64,000 bases of DNA from Nocardioides plantarum. GTDB taxonomy: Bacteria > Actinomycetota > Actinomycetes > Propionibacteriales > Nocardioidaceae. Shown here one piece after another: positions 49,867-58,751 of the stretch; within the stretch, counting starts at the first letter, position 1; the number at the start of each line of letters is the position of its first letter. Both the position numbers and the translations under genes were made by a program. A model generated the notes under the pieces. It was not told where the DNA came from. It saw only the letters and a program-made list of their open reading frames with translations, and searched no databases. The DNA lies in the NCBI RefSeq assembly GCF_006346395.1, contig NZ_VDMS01000001.1, positions 1,116,001 through 1,180,000 on the forward strand. Reading direction: 5' to 3'.

Positions 49867-52800
49867 CTAGGCGCCGGACACGGGTCGCCGCCGTCGTGAC
49901 CTGAGGACCAGGCCGCCGGCGAGCAGCAGGAGCGCGCCGACCGGGAGCAGCCAGAGAGCAGGACCACCGGTGTTGGGCAGCAGGCCGCCGTCGCCGCCGT
50001 CCGCTTCGCCGTCCCGGCCGCCCACGGCACCGTCGACCACTCCCTCGTCGTCCCGGGGGAACGTGTTGGTCACGACGACCGAGGCGTCCGGATCGACGAC
50101 GACGCGGCCGTCGCGCCGACCACCGTCGGCGGCCGTCGAGTCGGCGTAGCCGACCGAGGCCGCGTCGGGGACGTCGACCTCCTTCACCCGGCACTCGGCA
50201 CCGACCGGGACCGAGATGGTCCGCGTCTGCCCCGCGCGCAGTCGGAACGCCGCGTCCGCCTTGTCCAGGTCGACCTGCCCCTGAGCGGTGGTGCAGGAGA
50301 CCTCGAACGCGTAGGGACCGGCCGGGCCGTTGACGACCTTCTTGGTCACGGTCAGCTCGGCGGCGTCGAAGGTGTTCGTGACGCTGATCCGGTCATCGCC
50401 GGTGGGCGTCGCGGTCAACGGCTGCGTCGGGCCGGGGTGGCTCACCACGGTCGCGGTCGCCCCGCCGGCGTCGGTCTCCTCCGCCCAGCACTGCGCACCG
50501 ACCGGGAGGTCCGGGACGACCACCGGGGTGCCGGCCACCACGGTGTAGGCCTGGGCGGTCAGGAGCGGGGTCATCGCACCGTCCTGCGGGAGCACGCAGG
50601 TCAGCGCCACGACGTACTCGCGGCCGGCGGCGTAGTCGGCGGCGTCGCCGTCGACCTTCTTGAGCAGGGCGATCGAGGTCAGGTCGAAGGTGTTGACGAC
50701 CGCGAGCTCGAGCTCCTGGAGGTCGCCCGGGGTCCCCGCGGTGACCTCGACGCCCGTGTCGAACGAGTCGGCGTCGCTGGTGTGGCTGGTGGCGCCACCG
50801 GTCCGGGTCTCCTCGGTCCAGCACCTGGTGCCCAGCGGCAGCAGGACCGCATCGCCGTCGGCGTCGGTCAGCTCGACCCGCTCGCCGCCCTTGACCTGGA
50901 TCGGCTCGGAGTAGAGCACGTCGGTGGCACGGTCCTTGGCGCAGGTGACCAGGACGGTGAAGGTCGCGTCCGTGGCGTAGTCGGCGTCCCGGCCCGCACC
51001 GGCGAGCACCTTCGAGAGCGCCACCGTCCCGGCGGAGAACTCGTTGGTGAAGGTCGCCTGCACCGTGTTGTCGGAGGCGTTCTCGACGATCGTCACCGTG
51101 ACCGGGGCGGGGGTGGTGTCCGCGCCCCCGTCGTCGGTCTCGGTCACCGTGCACACGGCGCCGATGGGCAGCACCATCGGGACGTCCTCGACCATCTCGG
51201 TCGCGCCCGCGGGCCGGTCGACGGTCACCGTGACCGGCGGGAGCGTCGTGCCCTCGAAGGCGCACGAGACCTCGAAGTCGAACGGGCCCGTGGGCAGCGA
51301 GGCGCCCGCGCCAGTGATCTCCTTGCGGATCTGCAGGCGTCCGGCCTCGAAGGTGTTGGTCACGGTCAGCTCGAGTGCCGTCGGGGCGCCGGGGACGATG
51401 ACGACCCCGTCGGCAGGTCGGACCGTCGTCGAGGTGGCGCCGCCGGCGTCCAGCTCGGCCGCGGTGCAGGTCGCACCCGTGGGTGCGTCCACGGTCCGGG
51501 TGTCGTTGCCGACCAGCTGCACGGTCTGCGGGAAGCCGGGCGCGGCCACGCCGCCGAAGGTGCAGGCCACCTCGACCGGGTAGGTCGTGTCGGCGCCGTA
51601 CTGGGCCGCGGCACCGGTGACCGCCTTGGTGATCGACAGCGGCACCATCGGGAACGCGTTGCCGATGGTCACGGCCGACACCGCGGTCTGGGTGCCGAGC
51701 TGCGGGGCGATGGTGACCGTGGCCGGGTCGCTCTGCGGGTGGTCGCTGACGCCACCTCGCGCGTCGGTCTCCCAGACCTCGCAAGCCGCGCCGGCCGGGA
51801 TGCCGGTCACGTCGGCGGACTCGCCGTCGCGGAGGGTGAGCGTGCCGGAGGCGGCGGTCTGCCGCGGGTTGCCGATCGGGTCGATCGTGCACCGGTAGGC
51901 GAACTCGAAGTCGAGACCGGAGACCGGCAGGTCACCGGGGTTCGACGTCACCTCCTTGGTCACGCGCAGGGTGCCGTACGCCGTGGCGACACCGACCTGG
52001 ATCGGCTCGGTCGGCGGCAGCACGCGGGTGCCGCCGTTGGCGCGCCGGGTCGTCTCGGCGTGGCCGAAGGAGTTCCAGGCGATGGTCGGGTCGGCGACGC
52101 GGGCGACCTCGAGCGGGGTGTCCATCGAGAAGGTGACGCTCACCCCCTCACCGGGGGCCAGGGGCTGGTCCCACTGGACCCGCATCTGGGCGGCCACGAC
52201 CCCGGGCCCGAACGGCGCGGACCAGTCGCCGGGCGCGCAGTCGTCGCCCATCGCCAGGTCGTCGGTGCACAGCGGCTCCGTGGCGGCGTACGACGTCGAG
52301 AGCGCGCCGCTGCCCACGAGCTGCGGGGCGGTGGCCAGGCGCGGTCGGTTGTCCCACTGGGTGCCACGGTCGGTGCCGCTGAGGACCACGCCCTTGTCAC
52401 CGCTGACCGGGAACCGGTCGATGACCCGCATCCTCGTCGCCGGCTCGGTGCCGGCGTTGACGAAGCGGAGCAGGTAGTCGTAGCGGTCGCCCGGGTTGAC
52501 CAGGGCGACGCAGGGGAACGCCGTGTAGGACCGGCCACCCTCGGAGCGCACCGGGCAGGCGTCGTCGCCCACCGGCACGAGCTCCTGGCTGCGGTTGTCC
52601 CACCAGCCCAGGCTGTCGTTGCCGGCGACCCACTTGCGGGCCTGGAAGGCGGCACCGGCCTTGGTGGTGACCGCCGCGGTGTCGGTGCACCACGTGCCGG
52701 CCCCGAGCGACCCGCCGGTCTGGGTGCCGCTGCCGGAGGCACAGGCCAGGTCGGGGTGCGAGGAGGTCGCCCCCATGAGGTTGGTGCTGACCTGACCCTC

Positions 52801-55800
52801 GGTCACCCCCGGAGCGAGGGTCACCTGGATCTCCAGGACGAGGGTGGTGCCCGGTCGCATCGTCCACGACCCGAACTCCCAGCGCAGCCCGCTGATCCGA
52901 CCACCGTTGCCGGTGGTGGTGCTGAAGGTCGGTGTGGGGACCGGGGCGGTGCCGGCCGGGACCTGGGTGTCGACCAGGCGGTAGGGCTGGCCGCCGTCGC
53001 CGGCGAAGCTCTCTTCGAACGTGAGGCCGGCGGGAAGCTCGTCCTCGACCACCAGGTCGGGCAGGTCGGCGGTACCGCTGTTGACGACCTTGAGCCGGAA
53101 CGGAGCCGTCTCGCCGGGGGCGATCGCGGAGTTGGGAGTCTTGTCCACCGCCAGCTGCGGGGCACCGCGCACGAAGCTCAGCGTGGCCTCCACCGGCGCC
53201 ACCGGTTGCAGGGTGCCGGTGGTCTGGAGGCGCGTCTCGAAGCCTCCGCTGGCACTGTCGGTCAGGGTCACCCGGCCGAGGGGCTGGCCGTCGGAGCGAC
53301 GGGTCTGTCGCGGGTGCACGTCGAAGGTCACCTGACCGGTGCACGAGGCGGGCGTGGGCGCGCCCTCGCAGGGACGCAGGGCGTAGCCGCCCGCGTTGGC
53401 GGTGAACGTGGCCCGCAGCCCGAGGACGTCAGCGGGCGCCACACCCGTCGGCAGGCCCCAAGGGGCCGAGCCGTCCGGCGTACCGGCGACCCAGCCGCCG
53501 GCCGTGAGCGCGTCGAGCTGGACCCGGTCGGCGCCGAGGGGGAACGTCACGCCGCTGACCTGGGCGAGGTCGACGGAGTCCCAGAAGTCGCGGACGCCGG
53601 CGGGCGCGGCGGGGTCGAGGTCCTCGTCGGTCAGGACCAGCCGGCTGGCGCTGGTGTTGCCGGTGTTGGCGATCGTCAGCCTCACCTGGGCCGTCTGCGT
53701 CGGCACGCCGGGGACCGGCTCGGCCAGCTCGGCGGGCTGGATGGCCTTGTTGATGACCGCGCCGCTGTCGGCGGGTCCGGTCCGCACGCCGGCCGAGCAG
53801 ACGTCGTCGGCGAACCCCGTCCAGCCGTCTCCCGAGGCCTGGAAGCAGTTGGTCAGGGTCTGGCCGTCGGCCACCCCGTCGCGCCGGATCACGGTCACCC
53901 TCAGGAAGACCCGCTTGGTGGGGTCGAGCTCGCCGAGGACCCGGACGCGCACCCCGGTGGCCGCAGCGAGGAGCGCGGTGTCCGAGCCGCTGTAGGCCAC
54001 CCAGGTCGAGACCCGGGGGTCGTAGACCTCGAGCGCGGTCGCGGGGGTTCCCGAGTCCTTGGTGACCACCGCGGAGACCAGGCTCACGAGGTCGAAGGGG
54101 TTGCCGGCGGCGCGGGGCGCTCCGCTGCCGTCGACCGGTGGGTCGACGATCTCCGGATCGACGAGCGGCACGTTGCCGTTGTTGGTCAGGGTCAGGTTGA
54201 AGTCGATCGGCTGCCCCTCGGGCAGGCTCGACTGCGACCTGGTCTTGACACCGGTGCCGGAGCTCCGCCTGGTCTCCACGGCCAGGGTCGCGCAGGCGCT
54301 GCCGCTCATCGTGCCGGTGCTGTTGGACGTGTCGGCGCGGGCCACGAAGGCGGCGCAGTTGCCGACTCCCGGCGAGGAGCCGTTGGGCAGGTCCGCGGCG
54401 TCGACCTGGCTGTTGAGAGTCCCGTGGACGTCGAGGTAGGCCGTGGCGTTCTCGGCGATGGACGGCGAGCCGGAGCCGTCGACCCCGGTGTAGGTCACCG
54501 ACAGGCTCGTCACCCGGGTGCCGGCCTTGGTGACGTCGACGACCGAGTTGGAGGTGCGATCGAACGTCGCCGAGGTGCCATCGGCGTACTGGACGACGAG
54601 CTCGGCCGTGGTCGCCCCGCTCGGGAGGCGGAGGCGGGCGGTCGTCACGTCGAGCGAGTCGAACTCCGACTGCGAGGCGGGCGCGAGCGGGTCCGGCTCG
54701 GTGATGGTGATCGTGCGGATCGGGAACGCACTGGCGTTCTGGATCCGGACCGAGGCGGTGACCGGCGAGTCCTCCCCCACGACGGCGTACTCACCCGCGT
54801 CCTGGTCCCAGTCGCCGTTGGTGTCGGGGAAGAAGGTCTTCTGCGAGTTGACCAGGACCGTGTCGGGCAGGATCGCGAACGTGTCACAGACCGAGGTCCC
54901 GGCGGTGACCGCTCCCTGGTCGTCGACGGCGCGTGGCGCCGCACAGTTGGTGATCGTCAGCCGGGTCGTGGGGTCGATCTGGGTGCCGTCGCTCCGCAGC
55001 GTCGAGCGGAGCTCGAGTCCGGCGCGGACCTCGCCGCCGGTGCTGTCGAAGGGCAGGGCGTCGCCGCTCGCGTCGCGGAAGACGACGCGGAAGCCGGTGA
55101 CGCCGGCGGGGTTCGGGACGGCGAACGCTCCCGGCGCCGTACGGGTGTCCACCGCCGTGTAGTCGGCGTCGGTGCAGGTGCCGACCGGCTCCCGGCACAC
55201 CAGGAGCTGTGCGGTGTCCGCGCCGGCGGGGAAGCGGCTGAGCTCGACACCGGTGAGGTCGAAGTGCTCGTACGTCGCCGCGGTCGCGTCGGTCACGGAG
55301 AGCTCCTTGACGATGACAGGACCGGTGGAGGCGTTGCGGACGCCCAGGACGGCGACGGTGTCCTCACCGCTCCCGGCGATCGCGGACCCATCGGTCCAGC
55401 TCTTGGTGGCCACCGGCGCGACGACGCGCGGGACGTCGACCTCGACGAGGTTGGTGCTCGACGCCGGGTCGGCGTTGTCGGCGTCGGTCGTCGCGGTGTT
55501 CGAGATCCGGTCACCGTCGGCCATCGTCGTGCCGGCGGGCAGCCGGACACCCACCTCGATGACCCGGGTGGCGCCGTCGTTGAGCCCGACCGCGTCGGCC
55601 GGCTCCTGGAGCGCCTCGGTGAACCGGATGGTCAGCGTCCGGGTGGCCGGGTCGTAGTCGACCGTGCGTCCTCCCGTCGCCTGGGGCAGCGAGGTGACGT
55701 CGAGACCGGCCGGCAGGACGTCGGTCGCCGTCTGGTTGACGCAGCCGGCGGTCAGGCCCGAGCAGCGCACGGTGATGATGTAGAGGTACTCGTCACCGGG

Positions 55801-56202
55801 CTGCACGGGCCCGTCGTCGAGGTTGTTCTCCTTGGTGACACCCACGACCGACTGGGCCACGTCTCGAGGTGCGGCCGCGCCGCCCTCGTCGTCGGCCTCG
55901 TCCTGCTTCGAGGGCTGGGAGTGCGTGGACGGCTGGTCGTGGGGGGTCGGGGTCGCGGAGCCGGTCGGTGCGCCCGGGTCCGTCGGCGCGTCCGTCCCCT
56001 CGGCCGCGGAGCCGGTGGCCGACACCACGTCGGTCGGCTCGCCCGCCCCCGGATCGGTCGCGTACGCCGTACCCGCCGTCGTCAGGACCGTCATCGCCAT
56101 GGCGCACAGCGCCATCCGGCGCCACCCGCGCACCGCGCGTGATGTGCGGCGCGACGTGCGCGCAGGCGCGGAGGAGGGATGAGGGGAGGAAGCGAAGAGC
56201 AT
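49867..56202 (-). CDS. Giant LPXTG surface protein with DUF11 and DUF5979 repeats
   Basis: 2111 aa. Signal peptide about 25-48 (WRRMALCAMAMTVLTTAGTAYA), a Pro/Thr/Ser-rich part, a long N-terminal half with repeated beta modules (about 115-1400) and, from about 1440, six DUF5979-type modules beginning L-x-V/I-x-K-x-V/I (LRVTKEV, LSITKAV, LQIRKEI, VALSKVL, IALLKKV, LTVTKKV) with paired Cys per module, then LPNTG (2075-2079), a helix and SRRRRPVSGA. DUF5979 modules in actinobacterial surface proteins are thought to be able to form isopeptide-type links. ATG 56202 chosen; no clear ribosome site upstream. First of a two- or three-gene unit. Confidence 0.93.
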   Translation of the reverse strand: MLFASSPHPSSAPARTSRRTSRAVRGWRRMALCAMAMTVLTTAGTAYATDPGAGEPTDVVSATGSAAEGTDAPTDPGAPTGSATPTPHDQPSTHSQPSKQDEADDEGGAAAPRDVAQSVVGVTKENNLDDGPVQPGDEYLYIITVRCSGLTAGCVNQTATDVLPAGLDVTSLPQATGGRTVDYDPATRTLTIRFTEALQEPADAVGLNDGATRVIEVGVRLPAGTTMADGDRISNTATTDADNADPASSTNLVEVDVPRVVAPVATKSWTDGSAIAGSGEDTVAVLGVRNASTGPVIVKELSVTDATAATYEHFDLTGVELSRFPAGADTAQLLVCREPVGTCTDADYTAVDTRTAPGAFAVPNPAGVTGFRVVFRDASGDALPFDSTGGEVRAGLELRSTLRSDGTQIDPTTRLTITNCAAPRAVDDQGAVTAGTSVCDTFAILPDTVLVNSQKTFFPDTNGDWDQDAGEYAVVGEDSPVTASVRIQNASAFPIRTITITEPDPLAPASQSEFDSLDVTTARLRLPSGATTAELVVQYADGTSATFDRTSNSVVDVTKAGTRVTSLSVTYTGVDGSGSPSIAENATAYLDVHGTLNSQVDAADLPNGSSPGVGNCAAFVARADTSNSTGTMSGSACATLAVETRRSSGTGVKTRSQSSLPEGQPIDFNLTLTNNGNVPLVDPEIVDPPVDGSGAPRAAGNPFDLVSLVSAVVTKDSGTPATALEVYDPRVSTWVAYSGSDTALLAAATGVRVRVLGELDPTKRVFLRVTVIRRDGVADGQTLTNCFQASGDGWTGFADDVCSAGVRTGPADSGAVINKAIQPAELAEPVPGVPTQTAQVRLTIANTGNTSASRLVLTDEDLDPAAPAGVRDFWDSVDLAQVSGVTFPLGADRVQLDALTAGGWVAGTPDGSAPWGLPTGVAPADVLGLRATFTANAGGYALRPCEGAPTPASCTGQVTFDVHPRQTRRSDGQPLGRVTLTDSASGGFETRLQTTGTLQPVAPVEATLSFVRGAPQLAVDKTPNSAIAPGETAPFRLKVVNSGTADLPDLVVEDELPAGLTFEESFAGDGGQPYRLVDTQVPAGTAPVPTPTFSTTTGNGGRISGLRWEFGSWTMRPGTTLVLEIQVTLAPGVTEGQVSTNLMGATSSHPDLACASGSGTQTGGSLGAGTWCTDTAAVTTKAGAAFQARKWVAGNDSLGWWDNRSQELVPVGDDACPVRSEGGRSYTAFPCVALVNPGDRYDYLLRFVNAGTEPATRMRVIDRFPVSGDKGVVLSGTDRGTQWDNRPRLATAPQLVGSGALSTSYAATEPLCTDDLAMGDDCAPGDWSAPFGPGVVAAQMRVQWDQPLAPGEGVSVTFSMDTPLEVARVADPTIAWNSFGHAETTRRANGGTRVLPPTEPIQVGVATAYGTLRVTKEVTSNPGDLPVSGLDFEFAYRCTIDPIGNPRQTAASGTLTLRDGESADVTGIPAGAACEVWETDARGGVSDHPQSDPATVTIAPQLGTQTAVSAVTIGNAFPMVPLSITKAVTGAAAQYGADTTYPVEVACTFGGVAAPGFPQTVQLVGNDTRTVDAPTGATCTAAELDAGGATSTTVRPADGVVIVPGAPTALELTVTNTFEAGRLQIRKEITGAGASLPTGPFDFEVSCAFEGTTLPPVTVTVDRPAGATEMVEDVPMVLPIGAVCTVTETDDGGADTTPAPVTVTIVENASDNTVQATFTNEFSAGTVALSKVLAGAGRDADYATDATFTVLVTCAKDRATDVLYSEPIQVKGGERVELTDADGDAVLLPLGTRCWTEETRTGGATSHTSDADSFDTGVEVTAGTPGDLQELELAVVNTFDLTSIALLKKVDGDAADYAAGREYVVALTCVLPQDGAMTPLLTAQAYTVVAGTPVVVPDLPVGAQCWAEETDAGGATATVVSHPGPTQPLTATPTGDDRISVTNTFDAAELTVTKKVVNGPAGPYAFEVSCTTAQGQVDLDKADAAFRLRAGQTRTISVPVGAECRVKEVDVPDAASVGYADSTAADGGRRDGRVVVDPDASVVVTNTFPRDDEGVVDGAVGGRDGEADGGDGGLLPNTGGPALWLLPVGALLLLAGGLVLRSRRRRPVSGA

Positions 56203-56432
56203 GAGGCAACTTTCGTGAGGAGGAACTGCACGTCACCCGAGAGGAAGCGGGCGCCGGATGGGGCAAGGGACTGCGAGGCGCCCGTGGACGGGCGCGGACG
56301 TGACGAGCCACGCCGGGGACCGCGACGAGCGATCGGTCCGGGTGGCGCCACGCTGCGGGAGGTGCGGGTGGGGCTGGTGCTACGCGCACCGAAGGGGCAC
56401 CACCGCTCGGGTCCCGCAGCGGTGGTCTCGGA

Positions 56433-56558
56433 TCAGCCCCCGACCGGACCTGCCGGACCTGGTCGGGGGTCGTGCGTGCCGGGCGTGAGGACGGCCGGCT
56501 CGGCCCCGTGTCCCACGGTCGGTCCGGCGGTGCGGATCGTGTTGCTACAGGTGGTCAT
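56433..56558 (-). CDS. Very small ORF behind a repeated upstream element
   Basis: 41 codons, MTTCSNTIRTAGPTVGHG ... GPVGG. Pro/Gly-rich with one Cys. Its ATG lies exactly 24 nt downstream of an element (56583-56623) that recurs, with the same distance, in front of the 107-aa gene. The coding potential alone is weak. The rest of 56203-56432 and 56559-56582 shows nothing else. Confidence 0.35.
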   Translation of the reverse strand: MTTCSNTIRTAGPTVGHGAEPAVLTPGTHDPRPGPAGPVGG

Positions 56559-56582
56559 GACGTCCTGGACGAGCTGGGTGAC

Positions 56583-56623
56583 GGTTGTCCCCCAAGAGAC
56601 GGACACCGTCGCGATTCCTTACG
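56583..56623 (-). promoter_or_regulatory. 41-bp upstream element, copy 1
   Basis: Read on the minus strand it begins CGTAAGGAATCG, has CCGTCTCTTGG in the middle and ends GGGACAACC, 24 nt before an ATG. CGTAAGG, CGTCT and GGGACAACC are shared with copy 2 at the same spacings. Confidence 0.6.
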
Positions 56624-56688
56624 CGACTCGCGAGCACCTCTCCTCGAGGGCCGGTCGCCGGGGACGGTCTGCCGCGCCCGTACGGCGA

Positions 56689-57012
56689 TCACGGCACCGC
56701 CGGGCTGGCGTGACGGCACCAGGCCTCCGGGAACCGGGCGGGCCAGTGCCGTCCGCGCAGCACCGGTGGGAGCCGTGTCCGCACCCGGACCTGCCCGTCG
56801 ATCAGCTCGCGCCAGGAGAGGGACTGCTGCACCTCGTCGCGCTCGACCAGCGTGCCCGGCAGCACCCGGTCAGGATCGACGCCGTGGTGGCGGAACCACG
56901 CTGCGACCGGGGTGGCCAGGTCCGGCGGGAGCTGGTCGAGGTCTGCAGGGAGCTCGAGCGCGGTGGGGCCGGCCACCTGCTCGGTGGGTACTTCGTCGTT
57001 GGTCGTGCTCAT
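56689..57012 (-). CDS. Small protein of unknown function behind a repeated upstream element
   Basis: 107 aa. MSTTNDEVPTEQVAGPT, LPADLDQLPPDLATPVAAWFRHHGVD, WRELIDGQVRVRTRLPPVLRGRHWP. No signal or membrane segment, one late Cys. ATG at 57012 stands 24 nt after copy 2 of the element, which supports this start over the ATG at 57051. Not recognised. Confidence 0.6.
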   Translation of the reverse strand: MSTTNDEVPTEQVAGPTALELPADLDQLPPDLATPVAAWFRHHGVDPDRVLPGTLVERDEVQQSLSWRELIDGQVRVRTRLPPVLRGRHWPARFPEAWCRHASPAVP

Positions 57013-57036
57013 ACCGTCCCGAACCGATCTGCGTGG

Positions 57037-57077
57037 GGTTGTCCCAGACAAGACGGGCGGGAGCCGATTCCCTTACG
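57037..57077 (-). promoter_or_regulatory. 41-bp upstream element, copy 2
   Basis: Minus strand: CGTAAGGGAATCGG at the start, CCCGTCTTGTCTGG in the middle, GGGACAACC at the end, 24 nt before the ATG at 57012. Like copy 1 it follows a TGCTC(C/G)CG stretch. May be a target of the sigma factor encoded next door (inference). Confidence 0.6.
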
Positions 57078-57094
57078 GGGTTTGCGGGAGCAGT

Positions 57095-58672
57095 TCAGCC
57101 ACGGAAGGACAGGGCGTCGTTGCCGGGGCGCGGATCCTTGTTGCCAGGGGCACTCACCACGGCGTCGACCCTGAAGCCGTCGCCCGCGACCAGGTCGAAC
57201 CCGAGGGGTCCGCGGGTGGACAGCACCTCGCACACGACGCGCGCGGGGGCGGGCTCTCGACACGACGCCACAGCCCAGGACGGCCCGGAGTGCAGCGTCC
57301 AGGAGTCGACGCCGGCGAGCCTCAGCTCCACCCGCACCTTCGACAGCGCACCGTTGCCGACGCCGACCTCGAAGTGCTGGAAGTCGACGAGGTCCTCGGA
57401 CCTGGCGTTCGCGAGCCACAGGTCGGCGCGGGGTGTGGACGACGAGGGCGGGAGGGGGGTGACCGGCTCGCCGATCGGAGGCATGACCGACGGGTCGATC
57501 GGCGTCGGCGTGAGGTCGGGCGGCACGACAGGGACGATCGGGGGCGTCGTGGCCGTGAGCGGCGACGACGGAAGTGGCGTGGGGCTGTCCGGGGGTGTCA
57601 CGGGCGAGGCGGTCGACGGCGCCGAGGGTGTCCCGTGCGGCGAGGGCGGCTGGGAGGTCGGGATCTCGATGGACGGCGCCGACGTCTGCGCCGTCCCGGG
57701 CGAGGCCCCGCCGCCGGGCGCGGAGGACTCGCGGTCGTCCCGGCCGGACTCGCGGCCGACCAGAGCCTGGACGCTGCCCGCGACCAGGACCAGCGCAGCC
57801 GCGACGGCGACCGCCACCAGCAGGTGGCGCCGGTCGCGCCTGCGGCCCGAGGCCAGCTCTGCCTCGGCGGGCAGAACCCCGCTGCCCTCGTAGGCCGCGG
57901 TGACGTAGGCCGCACCGGCGACCCCCAGGACACCGGGTCCCAGGAGGAGCCCGGTCCCGCGACTGATGCGACGCAGGTCGTCGATGGCCGCGGTGCAGGT
58001 CGAGCACTCCGCGAGGTGGGCCTGGACCACACGCTCCCGGCGACCGTGCAGACCACCGCGGGCGAAGGCCGCCAACGAGCCGCGGGTCGGCTGGCAGCCG
58101 GCGGGGAGCTGTCCCAGGTGTGCCGTCAGGTAGGCCTCGCGCAGTCCGTCGCGCGCACGGAAGGCCAACGCAGCCACGGCGTTCGCCTTGATGCCGAGCA
58201 GCCGGCCGACGGTCGCGTGGTCGTCGTTCTCGACCACGGTGTGCCACAGCACGGTCTGCCAGCGCTCGGGCAGGCTGTCGAAGGCGCGGGCGACCAGGCG
58301 TGCCTCGTCGCTCGTCTCGAGGGGTACGTCGGCTGCCGGGGCCGTCTCACGGTCCGTCGGCTCGTCCTCCCAGACGTAGCGACGGTCGTTGCGGACGTGG
58401 TCGACGTGCACGTTGCGCACGGCTCGGAGCAGGTAGGGCCGGAACGCCTCGTGCGGCCCCCTGCCCTCACGGAGGGACCGCAGCACGCGGGCGAACGCCT
58501 CGGCGGCGATGTCCTCGGCGGTCACCGGATCGGTGAGCCCACGCGCCAGTCGCAACGCGGCGTCGTGGTGCCGCTCGAACAGGACGGCCACGGCAGCGGT
58601 ATCGGACATCCGGGCGCGCGCCGTCAGCTCGACGTCGCTGGCGTCACCCTCGCCATCGGCCCCCACGGTCAT
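57095..58672 (-). CDS. Membrane-tethered sigma factor with extracellular domain
   Basis: 525 aa from ATG 58672 (ATG 58690 possible). Sigma-2 about 25-95, sigma-4 about 125-190 (LPERWQTVLWHTVVEN, KANAVAALAFRARDGLREAYL), zinc motif with Cys193, His219, Cys223, Cys226 (HLAECSTC), a membrane helix about 284-304 (HLLVAVAVAAALVLVAGSV), a Pro/Ser/Thr linker about 315-425, and a beta-rich outer domain (about 430-525, ADLWLANARSED ... GNDALSFRG) that resembles CARDB-like folds. This is the one-protein sigma plus anti-sigma layout of ECF groups with long C-terminal extensions, where the sigma part must be released or change shape on an outside signal. Confidence 0.85.
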   Translation of the reverse strand: MTVGADGEGDASDVELTARARMSDTAAVAVLFERHHDAALRLARGLTDPVTAEDIAAEAFARVLRSLREGRGPHEAFRPYLLRAVRNVHVDHVRNDRRYVWEDEPTDRETAPAADVPLETSDEARLVARAFDSLPERWQTVLWHTVVENDDHATVGRLLGIKANAVAALAFRARDGLREAYLTAHLGQLPAGCQPTRGSLAAFARGGLHGRRERVVQAHLAECSTCTAAIDDLRRISRGTGLLLGPGVLGVAGAAYVTAAYEGSGVLPAEAELASGRRRDRRHLLVAVAVAAALVLVAGSVQALVGRESGRDDRESSAPGGGASPGTAQTSAPSIEIPTSQPPSPHGTPSAPSTASPVTPPDSPTPLPSSPLTATTPPIVPVVPPDLTPTPIDPSVMPPIGEPVTPLPPSSSTPRADLWLANARSEDLVDFQHFEVGVGNGALSKVRVELRLAGVDSWTLHSGPSWAVASCREPAPARVVCEVLSTRGPLGFDLVAGDGFRVDAVVSAPGNKDPRPGNDALSFRG

Positions 58673-58751
58673 GATGGCGACATTGTGCATCAGCCGCCGA
58701 GGCGGGCCACGACCCCGTGTGGCCCGGGGATCGTCACCGGTCGAGCCGTGC

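Noticed and set aside
50437..56142. A 1901-codon plus-strand open frame opposite the first giant surface gene
   Set aside because: Antisense shadow: GC-rich codons lack stops on the other strand, the translation is Arg/Gly/Val/Asp-rich with no domain, while the minus frame has a signal peptide, repeats and LPNTG.
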